Part shown: piece after piece, positions 24,765-32,781 of the stretch
Layout: each line of letters begins with the position of its first letter
How positions within the stretch are numbered: position 1 is the stretch's first letter
Translations under genes and position numbers: made by a program
From: Saccharibacillus qingshengii
GTDB lineage: Bacteria > Bacillota > Bacilli > Paenibacillales > Paenibacillaceae
Reading direction: 5' to 3'
Length of the DNA: 44,827 nucleotides
Assembly (NCBI RefSeq): GCF_013185195.1
Contig: NZ_JAAZWC010000036.1
Span: 1 to 44,827 of the forward strand
The notes under the pieces: model-generated
The model's database searches: none
Told to the model about the DNA's origin: nothing
Seen by the model: the letters and a program-made list of their open reading frames with translations, nothing else

Positions 24765-25523
24765 TCATTTAATAAGCGATTTCTCCTTTGCCGCTTTGAG
24801 CCAGTCGGGAAACTCGCCCAGCAGCCGGTCGTACAGTTCCTCGTCGGAGATTTTCTTGAGGTCGTTAACCTGGAAAAAGTTCGCGTTATCGATCAGGCGT
24901 CCTTCCAGCTCGTCGAGCTTCTTAAGAAACTGGAAGTTCTCGCGGCCTACGCCGACAAACTGCCAGAAAATGCCCAGATGCGACGTCCGGCGTACGATCT
25001 CGGCCGCGCGCTCCCCGTCAAAGCAGTTGCCGTCGGTCACGAAAATAACGTAGACGGGCTGTTCTTCGGGCGGCGGAGCCTTCACGCTTACTTTGCCGCG
25101 TCCCAAGCCGAACAGCCCTTTTTTTACGCTGAGCGCACCGGGGAAATAGTGGTCGGCGATCCGCTGCATAACGCCCGCGTAATGCGTGCCGTTCTCAAGC
25201 GGATAGTTCGGCCGGATCTCCCGACCGACAAACTCGTAGAAGTTTTCCTGGCGGATCTCTCCGACCTCGTAATCGTCCACCCCGAACAGGAACACATCCG
25301 CCGCTCCGTTGTCGTCGAAATTCATGCCGAGTCCCAGCGTGCGTTCGCAGACCGCCTGAACGATTCCGTTCGTAAACAATCCCGTCATCGAACCCGAAAT
25401 ATCGAGCGCCAGCGCAACGCGCGCCCGCTGGCTTCCGAGTCCTTTTTTGTCCAGCGAGATAATGGCCGTCTTGGAGAGATTGATCAGGTTTTCTTCGGCT
25501 TTTTTGCGCAGATCGATACTCAT
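24765..25523 (-). CDS. vWA-domain protein of the Ter system (TerF/TerY-like)
   Basis: A 252-residue von Willebrand factor A domain protein. The MIDAS metal site starts with ALALDISGSMTG (DxSxS, about residues 40-46), followed by the conserved FLFGVDDYEVGEI segment and the last MIDAS part VIFVTDGNCFDGERAA. It ends with LLGEFPDWLKAAKEKSLIK. Such single-vWA proteins accompany TerB and TerD and probably act as a metal-dependent binding partner or scaffold. The start was set at 25523 behind AAAAGGAGGGG; a 16-codon upstream extension lacks a site. It is the most upstream gene of the Ter island. Confidence 0.9.
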   Translation of the reverse strand: MSIDLRKKAEENLINLSKTAIISLDKKGLGSQRARVALALDISGSMTGLFTNGIVQAVCERTLGLGMNFDDNGAADVFLFGVDDYEVGEIRQENFYEFVGREIRPNYPLENGTHYAGVMQRIADHYFPGALSVKKGLFGLGRGKVSVKAPPPEEQPVYVIFVTDGNCFDGERAAEIVRRTSHLGIFWQFVGVGRENFQFLKKLDELEGRLIDNANFFQVNDLKKISDEELYDRLLGEFPDWLKAAKEKSLIK

Positions 25524-25603
25524 TACCGTCCCCTCCTTTTCCTTTCTTCGGCAGGAAACCGTTTTGTTCACTTTACCATCAAGAGGCTTTTTCTAAAAGG
25601 TAT

Positions 25604-26875
25604 TTATTGGACATTACGCTCCTGCGAAGCTTCGGACGCGAAGTGGCGCCGCACCCCTAGGCTGATCGCAAAAGCAAGCAGCGACATCCCGCCGGCATAG
25701 AAATAGAGGTTGACGATTCCGACGGATTCCGCCAGTTTCGCCATGCCCAGAAGCGAAGCGCAGAAGATCAGGTTGAGAACGGTCGCCTGCGCGGAGAGCA
25801 CTTTCGGCAGCTCTTCGTCGCTTGCGCTCTGCTGGATCAGCGTGCGCCTGGCTACCATCGACAATTCGGCAAACGGCCCCATGATCAGCACCAGCAGCAG
25901 CGCCGCGGCCGGCGAAGTGGTCCCCGCATAGACGAGGGTAATCGCCGAATAACCGAAAATCCCGGCCAGCATGGAATCGAACAGCCGCTTTTGCAGTTTT
26001 TTGACCAGCGTCACGACCAGAATCCCGCCAAGAACGGCCCCCGCAAAATAGGAAGCGTTGATGAATCCCCACCATTCTTCGCCCTGCCTGAGCGCTTCCT
26101 GCACGAACAGAAGGGTAAAGGCGCCGACCCAGACCGAACCGCCGAGCATGTCGATCGAATCGATCAGCGTCAAACCGCGCAGTCTCGGGCTTCGTCCGAT
26201 CAGCCTCCAGCCTTCAAGCAGCGCTTCCCTCCAGTTCGGATCCGTTTCCGCCGCTTGGGAAGCCCCGGAAGCCGATTCGTTCCTTCCCGGAATTCCACCA
26301 TGGACGGACGGCTCGCGAATGAGCGCGGTAAAGACGAGCGCGGCCGCGTACAAGACGCCGGCAATCAACAGCGTGCGGGGCGGCCCTGCGAAAGCGACCA
26401 AGACGCCGCTGACTCCCCAACCCGCAAACTGTACGGTTTGGTCGCTGACCGAGATCAATCCGTTGGCCCGCATCAGCCAGTCTCTGGGCACAAGTCTCGG
26501 GACCAGCGCATTGCGCACCGGCGTCGTCCATCCGTCGAGAAACGACATGACGAAGACCAATACGAAGATGACGCTCAGCGAAGCCGCCTGTTCGAAGCGC
26601 TGCAGATACAGAGCCAACAGCGCGAACAGCACAAGCTGCCCGCCCTGCGACAGCAGCATCAGACGGGGCAGCCGGAATCTCCGGAGCATCAAAGGTGCGA
26701 GAAAACCGCTGACGATTTGCGAGAAGATACGAAAAAAGGGCACGAGAATCGTCGAGACGACAGATTCGGTGCCTTGGAGGACGAGAACGGTCAATGCCGT
26801 CACATATAAAATATCGGCTGCATTGGACATCGTCTGGGACGACCACAGCCAGTAGAAAGACGTTTTTCTCATCAT
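25604..26875 (-). CDS. MFS transporter (MFS_3/EntS-like)
   Basis: A 423-residue membrane protein with about 12 helices in two halves, separated by a hydrophilic loop around residues 190-215 (REPSVHGGIPGRNESASGAS). The N-terminus, SFYWLWSSQTMSNAADILYV, and the segment DGWTTPVRNALVPRLVPRDW (family motif at about 125-144) are typical of the MFS_3 group that includes EntS and macrolide-type exporters. The substrate is unknown. The start was set at ATG 26875 (double ATG) behind AAGGGAG. It follows the DUF457 gene by 55 bp on the same strand, so both may be co-transcribed; it is not a standard member of Ter clusters. Confidence 0.85.
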   Translation of the reverse strand: MMRKTSFYWLWSSQTMSNAADILYVTALTVLVLQGTESVVSTILVPFFRIFSQIVSGFLAPLMLRRFRLPRLMLLSQGGQLVLFALLALYLQRFEQAASLSVIFVLVFVMSFLDGWTTPVRNALVPRLVPRDWLMRANGLISVSDQTVQFAGWGVSGVLVAFAGPPRTLLIAGVLYAAALVFTALIREPSVHGGIPGRNESASGASQAAETDPNWREALLEGWRLIGRSPRLRGLTLIDSIDMLGGSVWVGAFTLLFVQEALRQGEEWWGFINASYFAGAVLGGILVVTLVKKLQKRLFDSMLAGIFGYSAITLVYAGTTSPAAALLLVLIMGPFAELSMVARRTLIQQSASDEELPKVLSAQATVLNLIFCASLLGMAKLAESVGIVNLYFYAGGMSLLAFAISLGVRRHFASEASQERNVQ

Positions 26876-26930
26876 TATAGGCTCCCTTGTACAGCAGCGG
26901 AATCGCAAGACGCCCAAGTCCGACTTGGGA

Positions 26931-27677
26931 TCAGGAGGTCAAACGAAGATAGAGCCTCGCTCCGTATTCGATCAGGCGGATGCCGAATACCCCGGCGAAC
27001 AGGATGATCGTAATCCAGATCCCGATCCGCTCCACGCGTTTGCCGGATTTCTTGCCGGTCGTCATCAGCGCGAAACGAATCTTGGCCTTGAGCGGCGGCA
27101 GCGGACGGATTCCGTTCTTCGTCACCGAGTCGCAGGCCAGATGCACCGCATACCCCAGTCCTCCGGCCAGCCAGATCGACGGTCCGTGCGCCCCGGTTAG
27201 TCCGTACAGCAGCAGCATCCAGGCGGCAAGCGCATAGAAGGTATGCGTGATGCCGCGGTGCGGAGCGAGCGAAAAGACGATCAGCAGAATGCCTCCCATT
27301 CGGTTCCACGGGGCATACCGTTCACCGAACACGATAACGGCCAGACCGATCAGTACAAACGCGCCTTTGCGCAGCGCCTGCTCGGGCAGGAACATGGCTA
27401 CGACCGCCACCGCGGCCAGCACGCTGTTCCACGGCTGCTCGACCGGCGCGTAGAACAGAAGCGCTGCGGCGATCAGCAGCATGGCCGACTGCAGAACCCG
27501 CAGCAGCTTGGTCGGCAGCGCCCGGGTGACCAGCAGCGAGTTCGGGTGGTCGATATCGGGCAGCATCGAGCTGACGGCGGCGATCGCCACAGCTCCGACC
27601 GTAACCGGAGCGCCGGTCAGCGCCAAGAGGGACAACGATACTCCGGTCCCGATAATAAAGTGAGCTTTTCCCATCAT
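26931..27677 (-). CDS. YdjM/DUF457 family membrane-bound metal-dependent hydrolase
   Basis: A 248-residue protein with several transmembrane helices. Family motifs are MMGKAHFIIGTG at the start, SSMLPDIDHPNS (Asp/His metal ligands) and SLAPHRGITHTFYALAAWML (HRGxTHT) further on, with YAVHLACDSVTKNGIRPL, a last metal-ligand motif. This set defines the YdjM/DUF457 group, labelled metal-dependent hydrolase; substrates are not established. The start was placed at 27677 (ATGATGGGA) behind AAAGGAC; the longer frame to 27812 has no ribosome binding site and lower coding quality. It is divergent from the que operon. Confidence 0.85.
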   Translation of the reverse strand: MMGKAHFIIGTGVSLSLLALTGAPVTVGAVAIAAVSSMLPDIDHPNSLLVTRALPTKLLRVLQSAMLLIAAALLFYAPVEQPWNSVLAAVAVVAMFLPEQALRKGAFVLIGLAVIVFGERYAPWNRMGGILLIVFSLAPHRGITHTFYALAAWMLLLYGLTGAHGPSIWLAGGLGYAVHLACDSVTKNGIRPLPPLKAKIRFALMTTGKKSGKRVERIGIWITIILFAGVFGIRLIEYGARLYLRLTS

Positions 27678-27943
27678 GGTCGTGGTTGTCCTTTCTTCTG
27701 GCTGCCGCTTGTCCGCCTGCACGTTTTTCCGGCTTTGGCCTTTTGGCAAAGGCGAGCTGCGCTTTATGGGTTCAATCATACCACAGCCCCCTCCGCGCCT
27801 CAATACGAACACCCGAATTTTACGAACAAATATTCGGATTTTTATTCGGGTTTTGTAGGGGCGCGGGTAGACCCTTCTGCAGCACGGGCCTTACGGATTC
27901 GCAAGAATGCGCAAATTCCGACGTATCGCCAAGCAGGAGCTTG

Positions 27944-27952
27944 TGTTATAAT
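27944..27952 (+). promoter_or_regulatory. Extended -10 promoter of the que operon
   Basis: TGT-TATAAT (TATAAT at 27947-27952) forms an extended -10 with no good -35. It lies about 75 bp before the preQ1 aptamer. The stretch 27678-27943 upstream is AT-rich in the middle, with a CCCGAAT/ATTCGGG inverted pair, and holds no gene. Confidence 0.5.
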
Positions 27953-28027
27953 GAGTCACGCTGCAGCGCCCCGGCGCCCGGCAGCCAACTGCATAGACGA
28001 AGAGAATCCGTGCCGAACCAGGCGCGG

Positions 28028-28061
28028 GAGAGGTTCGAGAACTCCCTCTATAAAAAACTAA
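28028..28061 (+). ncRNA. preQ1-I riboswitch aptamer
   Basis: The sequence shows the class I preQ1 layout: AGAGG (28029-28033) pairs with CCTCT (28045-28049), the L1 loop begins TTC-AG, and the conserved A-rich tail TAAAAAACTAA (28051-28061) forms the pseudoknot strand. It stands in the leader of queC-queD-queE-queF, the pathway that makes preQ1, so it should switch the operon off when preQ1 is plentiful. The aptamer lies about 270 nt before the queC start, much farther than usual; three GC-rich hairpins fill the gap (about 28084-28122, 28132-28181, 28229-28258). Confidence 0.88.
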
Positions 28062-28285
28062 TCGCCGCCCCGCTCCATGCGAGGTTTCTTCGGCGTGTCC
28101 TTCGGGAGCCGCCGGAAGAAACACGGGGATCCCGGACTGCCCAAGGCCGCTTTGACGGATCCTCCTGCGGGCAGTCCGAACCGAACGGAAGCTTTGAACT
28201 TTCCGTTCGCGGCGCCAAGTACCGCCGTATCCGGAGCGCACGCGCCCGGATACGGCCGGACCTGTTTTTTTACGGCAAGTTCCTG

Positions 28286-28327
28286 AACCTCTTTCCTTCC
28301 CATCCCAGATGAAGAAAGAGGTTTTTT
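28286..28327 (+). terminator. Expression-platform terminator and Shine-Dalgarno sequestering hairpin of queC
   Basis: Arms AACCTCTTTC (28286-28295) and GAAAGAGGTT (28314-28323) are followed by T residues to 28327. The 3' arm contains the queC Shine-Dalgarno AGAGG (28317-28321), so the hairpin would both terminate transcription and hide the ribosome site. Its 5' arm AACCTCT is exactly complementary to AGAGGTT (28029-28035) of the aptamer, a ready-made antiterminator pairing. Confidence 0.75.
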
Positions 28328-28329
28328 GC

Positions 28330-28992
28330 ATGCTTAAAAACGAAAAAGCCGTAGTTGTATTCAGCGGCGGCCAGGACAGTACGACCTGTTTGTTCTGGGC
28401 CAAAAAGACATTTGCGGACGTTCAGGCAGTCACGTTCGACTACGGGCAGCGCCACAAGCTGGAGATCGACTGCGCGCGGGCGATCGCCGAAGAATTGAAC
28501 GTCAAGCATACCGTACTCGACATGAGCCTGCTGAACCAGCTCGCTCCCAACGCCCTGACCCGCGACGATATCGAGATTGCGCATGAAGAAGGCGAACTGC
28601 CCAGCACGTTCGTCGAAGGACGCAACCTGCTGTTCCTGAGCTTCGCCGCCATTCTCGCCAAAACCTCCGGTGCCCGTCATATCGTAACAGGCGTGTGCGA
28701 GACGGACTTCAGCGGATACCCGGACTGCCGGGATACGTTCATCAAATCGCTGGACGTCACCTTGAATCTGGCGATGGATTATCCGTTCGTGATCCATACG
28801 CCGCTGATGTGGCTCGACAAAGCCGAAACCTGGGGACTGGCCGACGAACTCGGCGCCTTCGATTTCGTGCGCGAACGTACGCTGACCTGCTATAACGGCG
28901 TGATCGGCGACGGCTGCGGCGAATGCCCGGCCTGCCTGCTGCGCCGCGCCGGTCTCGAGAAATACGTTTCGGAACGGAAGGCGACGGTATGA
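28330..28992 (+). CDS. queC: 7-cyano-7-deazaguanine synthase QueC
   Basis: A 220-residue enzyme that converts 7-carboxy-7-deazaguanine to preQ0 using ATP and ammonia. The PP-loop [12 protein letters not shown] (about residues 9-20) and the C-terminal zinc cysteines in [13 protein letters not shown] are intact, with [11 protein letters not shown] and [13 protein letters not shown] as family marks. The start was set at ATG 28330 behind AGAGG (28317-28321); an ATG at 28309 has no ribosome site and lies in the terminator loop. It is first in the operon and overlaps queD by ATGA. Confidence 0.96.
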   Translation: MLKNEKAVVVFSGGQDSTTCLFWAKKTFADVQAVTFDYGQRHKLEIDCARAIAEELNVKHTVLDMSLLNQLAPNALTRDDIEIAHEEGELPSTFVEGRNLLFLSFAAILAKTSGARHIVTGVCETDFSGYPDCRDTFIKSLDVTLNLAMDYPFVIHTPLMWLDKAETWGLADELGAFDFVRERTLTCYNGVIGDGCGECPACLLRRAGLEKYVSERKATV

Positions 28993-29492
28993 GCAAAAGC
29001 GAAGAACAGCGGCGTAGTCCGGGCCCTTACCAGATCGTGCAGCAGCTTCAGGTATTCGGCGAAGATATTACAGGCGAGCAGCTGCGCTACCACCGCAGAC
29101 GCGTGCTGGTAAGCAAATCGTTTACGTTTGACGCCGCCCATCATCTGCACGACTACGAAGGCAAATGCAAGAATCTGCACGGCCACACGTACGAAGTCGT
29201 ATTCGGCCTCTCGGCGATTCCGTCCGCCAACGGCATTGCGGTCGATTTCGGCGAGATCAAACAGATCTGGAAAGAAAAGATCGAGACCTATCTGGACCAC
29301 CGCTATCTGAACGAGACGCTGCCGCTTATGAACACGACGGCTGAGAATATGGTGGTCTGGATCTACGAGCAGATGGAAGACGCTCTGGCTTCCGAAGCTT
29401 ATGCGCAGCTGCAAGCGCGCACCGAGTTCGTCCGCCTGTTCGAAACGCCGACCTCCTACGCGGAAGCCCGACGGGAGTGGATGGAAGCATGA
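28989..29492 (+). CDS. queD: 6-carboxy-5,6,7,8-tetrahydropterin synthase QueD
   Basis: A 167-residue enzyme of the PTPS family that turns dihydroneopterin triphosphate into carboxytetrahydropterin, the first dedicated step towards preQ0. Zinc ligands are in [12 protein letters not shown] and in [11 protein letters not shown]; the cysteine in GKCKNLHGH is the catalytic residue. It carries an N-terminal extension of about 38 residues ([20 protein letters not shown] onward) before the core, longer than the minimal 120-residue form. The start overlaps the queC stop (ATGA), and its end overlaps queE in the same way, so translation is coupled throughout. Confidence 0.94.
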   Translation: MSKSEEQRRSPGPYQIVQQLQVFGEDITGEQLRYHRRRVLVSKSFTFDAAHHLHDYEGKCKNLHGHTYEVVFGLSAIPSANGIAVDFGEIKQIWKEKIETYLDHRYLNETLPLMNTTAENMVVWIYEQMEDALASEAYAQLQARTEFVRLFETPTSYAEARREWMEA

Positions 29493-30226
29493 TGGATTCC
29501 TCCCGGCCGATTCCCGTTCTCGAAGTGTTCGGGCCTACCATCCAGGGCGAAGGCATGTCGATTGGCCGCAAAACGATGTTCGTCCGTACGGCAGGATGCG
29601 ATTACCGCTGCTCCTGGTGCGATTCCAAGTTCACGTGGGACGGCAGCGCCAAAGACCAGATCCGTATGCGGTCGCCGCAGCAGATCGTCGACGAGCTGCT
29701 TGCGCTCGGCGGCGATACCTTCGATCACGTGACGATCTCCGGCGGCAATCCGCTGCTGCTGCCGCAGATCGCCTACCTGGTACAGCTGCTGCGCGAGCGC
29801 GGTATCCGGACCGCCGTCGAAACGCAGGGTTCCCGCTGGCAGGACTGGCTGGTGCGGATCGACGAAGTCACCTTGTCGCCCAAGCCGCCAAGTTCGGGCA
29901 TGGAGACCGACTTCGACGTACTCGACGATATCGTGTACCGGCTGCACGAAGCTTCGGGCCAGCGCGATCTGTGTATCAAGATCGTCGTCTTCGACGAAGA
30001 CGATCTGACCTACGCCCGCGGCGTGCACAAGCGCTACTCGGACGTGCCGTTCATTCTGCAGACAGGCAATCCCGAAGTGGCCGGCGAAGTGCAGGATCAC
30101 GTCTCTTCGCTGCTGAAACGCTACGAATGGCTGATCGGACGCCTGTCCGTTCTTCCGGATCTGAGAGACGCCCGCGCGCTGCCGCAGCTGCACACACTCG
30201 TCTGGGGCAATAAGCGCGGCGTCTGA
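29489..30226 (+). CDS. queE: 7-carboxy-7-deazaguanine synthase QueE (radical SAM)
   Basis: A 245-residue radical SAM enzyme that rearranges carboxytetrahydropterin to 7-carboxy-7-deazaguanine. The iron-sulfur motif CDYRCSWCDSKFTW has the CX3CX2C cysteines. Family segments are EVFGPTIQGEGMSIGRKTMF at the start, FDHVTISGGNPLL (SAM-binding GGNP) and VETQGSRWQDWL. The start ATG 29489 overlaps the queD stop (ATGA). A downstream QueE feature, TLSPKPPSSGM, is present. Length is normal. Confidence 0.95.
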   Translation: MMDSSRPIPVLEVFGPTIQGEGMSIGRKTMFVRTAGCDYRCSWCDSKFTWDGSAKDQIRMRSPQQIVDELLALGGDTFDHVTISGGNPLLLPQIAYLVQLLRERGIRTAVETQGSRWQDWLVRIDEVTLSPKPPSSGMETDFDVLDDIVYRLHEASGQRDLCIKIVVFDEDDLTYARGVHKRYSDVPFILQTGNPEVAGEVQDHVSSLLKRYEWLIGRLSVLPDLRDARALPQLHTLVWGNKRGV

Positions 30227-30274
30227 TTATCCGATTTGATAGCCTTCCCATTTTTCAATCAAAGGAGAATTCCC

Positions 30275-30772
30275 ATGAGCCATTCCCGCCAAGACGGTCT
30301 CGAAGACCTGACGCTGCTGGGCAACCAGGGCACAACATATACGTTCGAATACGATCCCGGCATTCTGGAGTCTTTCGACAACAAGCACGGGTACCGCGAT
30401 TATTTCGTCAAATTCAACTGCCCGGAGTTCACGAGTCTGTGCCCGATCACGGGCCAGCCGGATTTTGCTACGATCTATATCAGCTACATTCCGGACGTCA
30501 AAATGGTCGAAAGCAAGTCGCTCAAATTGTACCTGTTCAGCTTCCGCAACCACGGCGACTTCCACGAAGACTGCATGAACATCATCATGAACGACCTGAT
30601 CAAACTGATGGACCCGCGCTATATCGAAGTCTGGGGCAAGTTCACGCCGCGCGGCGGCATCTCGATCGATCCTTATACCAACTACGGCAAGCCGGGCACC
30701 AAGTACGAAGAAATGGCTTGGAACCGCTTGTCGAACCACGACCTGTATCCGGAAAAAGTGGACAATCGCTAA
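30275..30772 (+). CDS. queF: NADPH-dependent 7-cyano-7-deazaguanine reductase QueF
   Basis: A 165-residue unimodular QueF that reduces the nitrile of preQ0 to preQ1, the last step before insertion into tRNA. The catalytic cysteine is in [20 protein letters not shown] with the conserved aspartate just behind it. The QueF motif [20 protein letters not shown] and [15 protein letters not shown] are intact. The start follows AAAGGAGAA, 48 bp after queE, so it is probably the last gene in the operon. No clear U-tract terminator lies right after it; a promoter for the rhodanese gene begins soon after. Confidence 0.96.
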   Translation: MSHSRQDGLEDLTLLGNQGTTYTFEYDPGILESFDNKHGYRDYFVKFNCPEFTSLCPITGQPDFATIYISYIPDVKMVESKSLKLYLFSFRNHGDFHEDCMNIIMNDLIKLMDPRYIEVWGKFTPRGGISIDPYTNYGKPGTKYEEMAWNRLSNHDLYPEKVDNR

Positions 30773-30790
30773 GCGTCGTATGGATCGAAC

Positions 30791-30820
30791 GTGACGCGGG
30801 GATTTTTCTGTGGGTATAAT
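30791..30820 (+). promoter_or_regulatory. Sigma-A promoter of the rhodanese gene
   Basis: GTGACG (30791-30796), an 18-bp spacer and a consensus TATAAT (30815-30820). A CGAACG-type inverted repeat follows in the leader (about 30836-30868). Confidence 0.55.
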
Positions 30821-30905
30821 AGATAAGGAAAGCGCCGAACGCTTCCGCTTCCCTGCGAAAACGTTCGGTACCTATACTTAGAACCCACTAGGAGGCTGAA
30901 CCAAG

Positions 30906-31301
30906 ATGGCTTTGACATTCACGGACATGGTTACCCAGGCCCGAAACAACGTACCCGCCGTTACTTCCCAGGAAGCTCGCGAGAAAATCAATGCCAACCC
31001 GGACACGTTCATCATCGACGTACAGGATGCGACGGATGCCGGCGCCTGCGGACTGATCCCGAGCAGCGCGAACATTTCGCTCGGCATGCTGCCGATCCGC
31101 GCCGATCTCGGCGTTCCCGCCGAACTGCGCGACGAGCGCCTGAGCGACCGCAACCGCCCGATCCTCGTGACGTGCGGCGCCGGCGGCCAAGCGGCTCTGG
31201 GCGCTTACGCGCTCAAAATGATGGGCTTCACCGACGTGGCGTTTATCGACGGCGGCACGGCGGCTTGGAAACAGGCCGGGTTCGAGGTGGAGGAAGCTTA
31301 A
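30906..31301 (+). CDS. Rhodanese-like domain protein
   Basis: A 131-residue single rhodanese domain. Cys90 lies in ILVTCGAGGQAALGAYALKM, the active-site loop being CGAGGQ, and the closing motif is VAFIDGGTAAWKQAGFEVEE. Such proteins move sulfur from a donor as a persulfide or act in thiol stress; the partner is not visible here. The start follows AGGAGG. It is monocistronic between its own promoter and a bidirectional terminator. Confidence 0.9.
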   Translation: MALTFTDMVTQARNNVPAVTSQEAREKINANPDTFIIDVQDATDAGACGLIPSSANISLGMLPIRADLGVPAELRDERLSDRNRPILVTCGAGGQAALGAYALKMMGFTDVAFIDGGTAAWKQAGFEVEEA

Positions 31302-31334
31302 TCGCCTCTCCCCTCTTTTTGCGCAAGACTTGCA

Positions 31335-31371
31335 AGCAGGCACCGGCACAAAGGCCGGTGCCTGCTTTTTG
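31335..31371. terminator. Bidirectional terminator between rhodanese and antiporter genes
   Basis: Perfect 13-bp arms AGCAGGCACCGGC (31335-31347) and GCCGGTGCCTGCT (31354-31366) are followed by a T-run. It serves two convergent genes; the minus-strand side has only a short T stretch. Confidence 0.85.
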
Positions 31372-31383
31372 CTGCCGGAAACG

Positions 31384-32601
31384 CTAAGCTTTACGGTTCA
31401 ACCCTTTAACCAACGGATAAATGCCGGTACTTTGCAGCAGCAGCGACAAGAAAATGGCAGCAAAAGCGATCGGAACGAGATTCTCATCCGGCCCGGAGAC
31501 CGCTTCCTGGGTCCAGAGCAGCAGCGCGACCGACATCGTGCCTTTGATTCCCGACCAGGTGATCAGCAGCGCAGCGGAAGACGTGTGCGGAAATTCGTTT
31601 CGCCAAGCCGGAACGCCGTATAAGGTTCCCGCCACCATAATCCCGCGCACGAGCACGGACAGCAAAAACACAACAGCGGCGAATCCCCACTGCGCTTTCC
31701 ACAGATGTTCGGCGCCGTCCAGACCGATCCAGAGAAACAATACGGCAAGCAGGCTGGGCTTCACAATGTCCCAGAATCCGTCCAGATGAACACGCAGGTC
31801 CTGTTCGTCTTCTTCCTTCCCACCGCCGTGGCGTCCGATTTCATAAGAGAACATCATTCCCGCCGCAACGGTCGCAAGCACCCCCGAGCCCCCGATAGAT
31901 TCCGCAGCATAGAACCCACCGTAAGCCGCAATGAAAGTTACCATGACCCGATACGATTTGTTATCGTTAAAACGCATAACCTGGCTCAACAAGTACCCGA
32001 GCAGCAGGCCCACTCCGATACCCTTGACCGATACGAGCAAAAATTCGATGGTGAATGCGCTGACTGAAAAGCCCGACCCGGTCTGGAGCATGGCCAGAAA
32101 AATCGTAAAAATGACAATGCTCGTCCCGTCGTTAATCATCGATTCCCCTTCGACAACTCCGGCCATTTTGTCCGAACCCGAGCTCTGTTCCAAAATGGCG
32201 GTGACCGACACCGGGTCGGTCGGAATCAGAATCGCGGCAAGCAGCAGCGCTCCCGTCCAGGACAACGATACGCCAAGCGGCAAAGCCGCGTAATAAATGG
32301 CCGCGCCCAACATAAAGGCACTCGCAATCAACCCGACCGTGCTGAGCGTCGCCATCAAGCCAAAGTTTTCCCGAAACGATTTCAACGGAAACTTATACGC
32401 CGAAGCAAATAAAATGGCTGGCAGAAAAACATTGAAAATAATTTCTTTCGAAATATGGAGCGAAGAAAAATAAGGAATAAACGAAAGTCCGATTCCCAGA
32501 CAGACGAGAACAACCGGGACGGGAACATATTTCTTTCTCAAATCTATGGTGTACACCGTATAACCGATCAGCAGCATAAGCACAATCTGATGGACGTTCA
32601 A
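31384..32601 (-). CDS. Na+/H+ antiporter, CPA1 (NhaP-like) family
   Basis: A 405-residue membrane protein with about 12 helices. The ion-binding motifs are AAILIPTDPVSVTAILEQ (TDPV, an early helix) and VVEGESMINDGTSIVIFTIF (the ND motif), both family hallmarks of CPA1 exchangers. A charged loop with GRHGGGKEEDEQDLRVHLDG lies in the middle. No C-terminal regulatory TrkA domain is present. The start is a TTG at 32599-32601, accepted because AAAGGGG sits 7 nt before it. It should export sodium or potassium in exchange for protons. Divergent from the Fsr-like gene, and no operon partner. Confidence 0.92.
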   Translation of the reverse strand: MNVHQIVLMLLIGYTVYTIDLRKKYVPVPVVLVCLGIGLSFIPYFSSLHISKEIIFNVFLPAILFASAYKFPLKSFRENFGLMATLSTVGLIASAFMLGAAIYYAALPLGVSLSWTGALLLAAILIPTDPVSVTAILEQSSGSDKMAGVVEGESMINDGTSIVIFTIFLAMLQTGSGFSVSAFTIEFLLVSVKGIGVGLLLGYLLSQVMRFNDNKSYRVMVTFIAAYGGFYAAESIGGSGVLATVAAGMMFSYEIGRHGGGKEEDEQDLRVHLDGFWDIVKPSLLAVLFLWIGLDGAEHLWKAQWGFAAVVFLLSVLVRGIMVAGTLYGVPAWRNEFPHTSSAALLITWSGIKGTMSVALLLWTQEAVSGPDENLVPIAFAAIFLSLLLQSTGIYPLVKGLNRKA

Positions 32602-32678
32602 AAAATCGCCCCTTTCCGTTAATTTCGCAAACTCCTCTCTTTATCGTAACCTGAACATAAACTTCTCTAACACCGCTC

Positions 32679-32707
32679 TTGGCCTGCCTTACATTCCGGG
32701 CTACAAT
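32679..32707 (+). promoter_or_regulatory. Sigma-A promoter of the Fsr-like gene
   Basis: TTGGCC (32679-32684), a 17-bp spacer and TACAAT (32702-32707), about 74 bp ahead of the chosen start. Confidence 0.6.
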
Positions 32708-32781
32708 AATACACATTCCGGCTGTATCCCAGATATGTGCATATGACGGAAAATTCGCCCAGGCTTCGGAGGACCCTTACC

